Positions 6,936 through 9,373 of a DNA stretch of 9,373 nucleotides are shown piece after piece. The stretch comes from an uncultured Woeseiaceae bacterium. GTDB lineage: Bacteria; Pseudomonadota; Gammaproteobacteria; Woeseiales; Woeseiaceae. Position numbers and translations under genes: made by a program. Under the pieces are notes generated by a model. The model saw only the letters and a list, made by a program, of their open reading frames with translations. It ran no database searches and was not told the origin of the DNA. The first letter of the stretch is position 1, and the number at the start of each line of letters is the position of its first letter. Location: positions 1 through 9,373 of the forward strand of contig CAMYMP010000259.1 of the NCBI GenBank assembly GCA_947259435.1. The letters run 5' to 3'.

Positions 6936-7817
6936 ATGAATAGATCTCTGTTGCCGATATTATTTCTCCTGATTACTGCGTGCGGCGAGGCGCCACAGCA
7001 AGAGGTCGCCGAAATTACTGCCGCGCCGGTATCGCAAGGCACTCTCGCGGAGGTGCTTGCTGCGCAGCCAGAAGAGGCCAGGGCGCGCTATCGATACCGA
7101 CATCCGCAGGAGACACTCGAATTCTTCGGTATCGAGCCAGGCTTGACGGTTCTCGAAGGCCTCCCGGGCGCAGGCTGGTATACGAAGATACTGCTGCAGT
7201 ATCTGGGTCAGGACGGCCTCCTGATCGTGGCGGACTATCCGATGGACATGTGGCCACACTTTGCTTTTGGCACCGAAGAATTCATCGCCCAACGTGCCAA
7301 CTGGCCAACCGATTTCCTGCAAAACATGGTTGAGTGGCGCGGGGAGAATGGTGCACAGGCGAAGACTTTTGTCTTCGGCTCGATGCCGGATGCCGTCGCG
7401 GGCACCGTCGACGTCGTCTTTTTTCCGCGCGTGCTGCATAACCTGGCCTACCATGACGACAAAGGCGGTTACTTAAGCATGGCGCTCAACGACGCCTATA
7501 CCGCGCTCAAACCTGGCGGCGTGTTCGGCGTCGTGCAGCACGAAGCGCGCAACGAGATGCCTGACGATTGGGCCGATGGCGGCAGCGGGTACCTCAAGAA
7601 GGCGTTCGTCATCGAGCAAGCAGAGAAAGCGGGCTTCGAATTCGTCGCCGACAGCGACATCAACACGAACGACAAAGACCAGCCATCCGTTGACGACGTC
7701 GTCTGGCGGTTGCCGCCGAGCTTTGGTGACAGCGGGGACGACGCGGAGCGCAGAGCTGCAATGGAAGCAATTGGCGAGTCGAATCGCATGACGCTTAAAT
7801 TCACAAAGCCCGACTGA
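6936..7817 (+). CDS. Lipoprotein with class I SAM-methyltransferase fold (COG4798-like)
   Basis: A 293-residue predicted lipoprotein. The N-terminus is basic and then hydrophobic, ending in the lipobox LITAC with Cys16. The +2 residue is Gly, not Asp, which suggests sorting to the outer membrane. The mature part resembles the 'predicted methyltransferase' family COG4798: the RYRHPQETLEFFGIEPG entry (52-69), glycine-rich motif I VLEGLPGAGWYT (72-83), an acidic strand end AD (99-100), FFPRVLHNL (162-170) and LKPGGVFGVVQHEAR (191-205). Motif I lacks the usual ExGxGxG spacing, as is common in this group. SAM is not known to be available in the periplasm. The protein may therefore bind another ligand, be a non-methyltransferase, or not be exported as predicted. 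The Shine-Dalgarno AGGAAA (6925-6930) is good. It lies 13 bases after the unknown membrane-anchored gene and 16 before the four-helix protein gene, in one likely operon. Confidence 0.85.
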   Translation: MNRSLLPILFLLITACGEAPQQEVAEITAAPVSQGTLAEVLAAQPEEARARYRYRHPQETLEFFGIEPGLTVLEGLPGAGWYTKILLQYLGQDGLLIVADYPMDMWPHFAFGTEEFIAQRANWPTDFLQNMVEWRGENGAQAKTFVFGSMPDAVAGTVDVVFFPRVLHNLAYHDDKGGYLSMALNDAYTALKPGGVFGVVQHEARNEMPDDWADGGSGYLKKAFVIEQAEKAGFEFVADSDINTNDKDQPSVDDVVWRLPPSFGDSGDDAERRAAMEAIGESNRMTLKFTKPD

Positions 7818-7823
7818 CCCGGC

Positions 7824-7828
7824 AGGTG
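7824..7828 (+). promoter_or_regulatory. Shine-Dalgarno supporting a GTG start
   Basis: AGGTG lies five bases before the GTG at 7834. It favours that codon over the in-frame ATG at 7852, which has no such site. The GTG start also supplies the basic residues (Lys2, Arg4) before the first membrane helix. Confidence 0.5.
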
Positions 7829-7833
7829 CTGAC

Positions 7834-8235
7834 GTGAAGACAAGATGGTTAATGATGCTGAGTGCGGTGTTTCTGGCCATCCTCGGCTTCGCGACTTCGT
7901 ACATGCCCGACAAAGTGCTTGGCATGCACGGCACGGTTCCTGACAACGCCACACTGTTGTTGATACAAATGATGGGCGCGCTGTATCTGGGCTTCGCGAT
8001 TCTCAACTGGACGGCGCGCGGCGTCCTGATCGGTGGCATCTACGCGCGACCGCTGGCGCTCGGAAACTTTCTGCACTTCGCCATGGTTGCGGTCATGCTA
8101 ACCAGGGCGGCGATAACACACGGCGTTGTCCAGCTCGCGACGAGTGCTTTCGTATTCGGCGTATTCGCGATCTGGTTCGGAATCGTGTTGTTCACGCACC
8201 CCGGCAAGGCCGTTTCGAACACGGCTCAGACCTGA
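7834..8235 (+). CDS. Four-helix inner-membrane protein of unknown function
   Basis: A 133-residue protein with four predicted membrane helices, at about residues 5-23, 41-59, 73-90 and 99-120. The short loops include a conserved-looking ATSYMPDKVLGMHG stretch after helix 1 and basic residues near Arg62 and Arg72. A short hydrophilic tail ends the protein. The layout resembles small DUF-type four-helix proteins that are widespread in proteobacteria, but I cannot name the family. The start codon is GTG. It is the last gene of the plus-strand group that begins with the MFS pseudogene, and it lies 16 bases after the methyltransferase-like gene. Its stop is 3 bases from the stop of the convergent retropepsin gene, so there is no room for a separate terminator. 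No catalytic or metal-binding motif is seen. Confidence 0.78.
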   Translation: MKTRWLMMLSAVFLAILGFATSYMPDKVLGMHGTVPDNATLLLIQMMGALYLGFAILNWTARGVLIGGIYARPLALGNFLHFAMVAVMLTRAAITHGVVQLATSAFVFGVFAIWFGIVLFTHPGKAVSNTAQT

Positions 8236-8238
8236 AAA

Positions 8239-9207
8239 CTAGTAATCTGCGTCCTCGCCGGGTGCGCCCAACTCGTGCATTGCGATTTTGACGAGTAATC
8301 GCTCGCGGGCGAAGTCGATAATGAAGTCGTGCTGCTTGAACAGTCCGGCACCCAATATCGCGTAAGGGCCATCGCCGTCGATCAAGGTCTCGAAGACCTC
8401 GAGCTCGGCAACCGAGAACTCTTCATTTCGCCAACGTACTCGCCCTGTCTTCACTTTGTCCGCCCTGAAACGCCCGACAAGCTCTGTCGTGTCAATGGCG
8501 CCGGAGAACGACTCGTCCCGTATGAGGTCGGCCGGTCTGAGGCCCAGGCTTCGCGCGGCGGCCCAGTTCATCACGTTCAGACCGGCGCCCAGGTCGAACA
8601 GGGCAGGTATCTTCTGCTCGCCGATGTCGATGTCGAACAGATACAGCGCTGCGCCGCTCGCCCCGATGTATTCAGGCTTGAGTGATACGGACGTCCAACC
8701 CTTATAGGTTCTGCTGCCAACCAGCTCGGGTGGGTACAAGCGTATGATGCCGTCTCGCGTGGAAAAACCGACGGCGTATCGTTGCAGGAAATCTACGCCA
8801 AGGATGCCGTCGATGCCCCTGCTTGCGGGCGTCTTGCCTGGCATCGACGCAATCCGGGGATCGGCCCACACCTCGTGTCCAACTGCTATGCGATCGACAC
8901 TCAATATTGGAAACAGGCCCGAGGTTACTGCCCCATGGATGATCACCGTTTTACCCGGGGCTGGTTGAAGCGCAAGTCGCTCGCGAAGGCCATCATGTAT
9001 GACAGAGATGCTGGCGCCGGTGTCCAGCGCGAACTCGAATGGGCCATCACCATTGACGCTGACGTCGACGACGATCCGCCCGTTGTCCTGAACGCTGTAC
9101 GGTGCCAGCGCGAGCGCGCCATCCTCGTCGAGCACCGTGGCACAGGCCAACAACATGAAAGCGGTTGCCGCCAGGCCGAAGGTATTGAGGATGAGCTTCA
9201 CAGGCAT
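8239..9207 (-). CDS. Retropepsin-like aspartic protease lipoprotein, two-domain
   Basis: A 322-residue predicted lipoprotein. The signal sequence MPVKLILNTFGLAATAFMLLAC places the lipidated cysteine at residue 22, followed by Ala, so the outer membrane is likely. Two retropepsin-like halves follow, a fused pseudo-dimer. The first has FALDTGASISVI (59-70; catalytic Asp62) and the flap-distal IDGILGVDFL (132-141). The second has ALFDLGAGLNVMNW (202-215; Asp205) and YAILGAGLFKQHDFIIDF (282-299). Both aspartates are kept, but the second triplet is DLG rather than DTG; loss of that threonine may weaken activity. Related bacterial proteins are annotated as aspartyl protease family, and a periplasmic substrate is unknown. 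AGGAG (minus strand, 9209-9213) lies one base before the ATG, unusually close. It follows the SRPBCC-type gene by 31 bases on the same strand and may share its transcript. Confidence 0.87.
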   Translation of the reverse strand: MPVKLILNTFGLAATAFMLLACATVLDEDGALALAPYSVQDNGRIVVDVSVNGDGPFEFALDTGASISVIHDGLRERLALQPAPGKTVIIHGAVTSGLFPILSVDRIAVGHEVWADPRIASMPGKTPASRGIDGILGVDFLQRYAVGFSTRDGIIRLYPPELVGSRTYKGWTSVSLKPEYIGASGAALYLFDIDIGEQKIPALFDLGAGLNVMNWAAARSLGLRPADLIRDESFSGAIDTTELVGRFRADKVKTGRVRWRNEEFSVAELEVFETLIDGDGPYAILGAGLFKQHDFIIDFARERLLVKIAMHELGAPGEDADY

Positions 9208-9238
9208 GCTCCTATTATCTGTGACAGCCTGCGCTCAA

Positions 9239-9373
9239 TCAGAGTTCAAGTCGCTGCTCGTATTGTGCCTCTAAAGCCGTGTGCGTTTTCCAGAACGGGC
9301 GCGGCTCTCTGCCTTCGAGCACATCCGTCAGGATATCGAGGTGCGTGTGCCAGCCGGCGATGGCGCCGAACAC
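9239..9373 (-). CDS. SRPBCC/AHSA1-type domain protein, C-terminal fragment cut by the window edge
   Basis: The minus-strand frame is open from 9373 to a TGA at 9239-9241 and gives 44 residues. The fragment reads VFGAIAGWHTHLDILTDVLE, followed by a short GREPRPFW block and LEAQYEQRLEL. The GWHTHLDIL ... PFW ... LEAxYExRL pattern is typical of the C-terminal helix of SRPBCC proteins of the AHSA1 (activator of Hsp90 ATPase homologue) type, which bind hydrophobic ligands in a helix-grip pocket. In bacteria these are often paired with an ArsR-type regulator; none is in view. The start and most of the protein lie beyond the window. It is upstream of, and probably co-transcribed with, the retropepsin-like gene. 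Confidence 0.82.
   Translation of the reverse strand: MFGAIAGWHTHLDILTDVLEGREPRPFWKTHTALEAQYEQRLEL

Noticed and set aside
9208..9238. GATAAT (minus strand, just upstream of AGGAG) as a -10 box for the retropepsin gene
   Set aside because: It lies only 7 bases before the ATG with no -35 box at a proper distance, and it would place the start of transcription downstream of the Shine-Dalgarno. Co-transcription with the SRPBCC gene is simpler.

Overview
The window looks like ordinary chromosome from a moderately GC-rich, free-living proteobacterium. A marine gammaproteobacterium is my best guess, because the ABC pair resembles E. coli YadG/YadH, the first enzyme resembles E. coli DcyD, and outer-membrane-type lipoproteins are present. 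No rRNA or phylogenetic marker is in view, so the placement is inference. I see no tRNA, rRNA, CRISPR array, insertion sequence, integrase or phage gene. Genes are tightly packed, with ATGA overlaps and 3-base convergent gaps.

Layout. Plus strand, 1-3889: a 5'-truncated D-cysteine desulfhydrase, overlapped by a DUF1697 protein; then a FetB-type (UPF0014) permease; then a YadG/YadH-like ABC-2 ATPase and permease pair that overlap by 4 bases. Minus strand, 3893-5299: a secreted M64-family zinc peptidase, convergent with the permease. After a 62-base divergent gap, the plus strand (5362-8235) carries an MFS transporter broken by an internal deletion and frameshift. It is followed closely by a small membrane-anchored protein of unknown function, a lipoprotein of the SAM-methyltransferase fold, and a four-helix membrane protein. 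Minus strand, 8239-9373: a two-domain retropepsin-like lipoprotein, preceded by the 3' end of an SRPBCC/AHSA1-type gene that runs off the window.

I find no obvious new multi-gene system. The gene groups look like unrelated small operons: amino-acid catabolism, membrane transport, and cell-envelope proteins. The strongest unusual signals are lesions. One is a perfect 24-base tandem duplication that inserts eight residues directly before the Walker A lysine loop of the ABC ATPase. The other is the deletion plus frameshift in the MFS gene. They may be real mutations or assembly errors, and the sequence alone cannot decide. Other points of interest are a FetB permease without its FetA ATPase, a lipid-anchored methyltransferase-fold protein, and a retropepsin pseudo-dimer whose second active-site triplet reads DLG instead of DTG.
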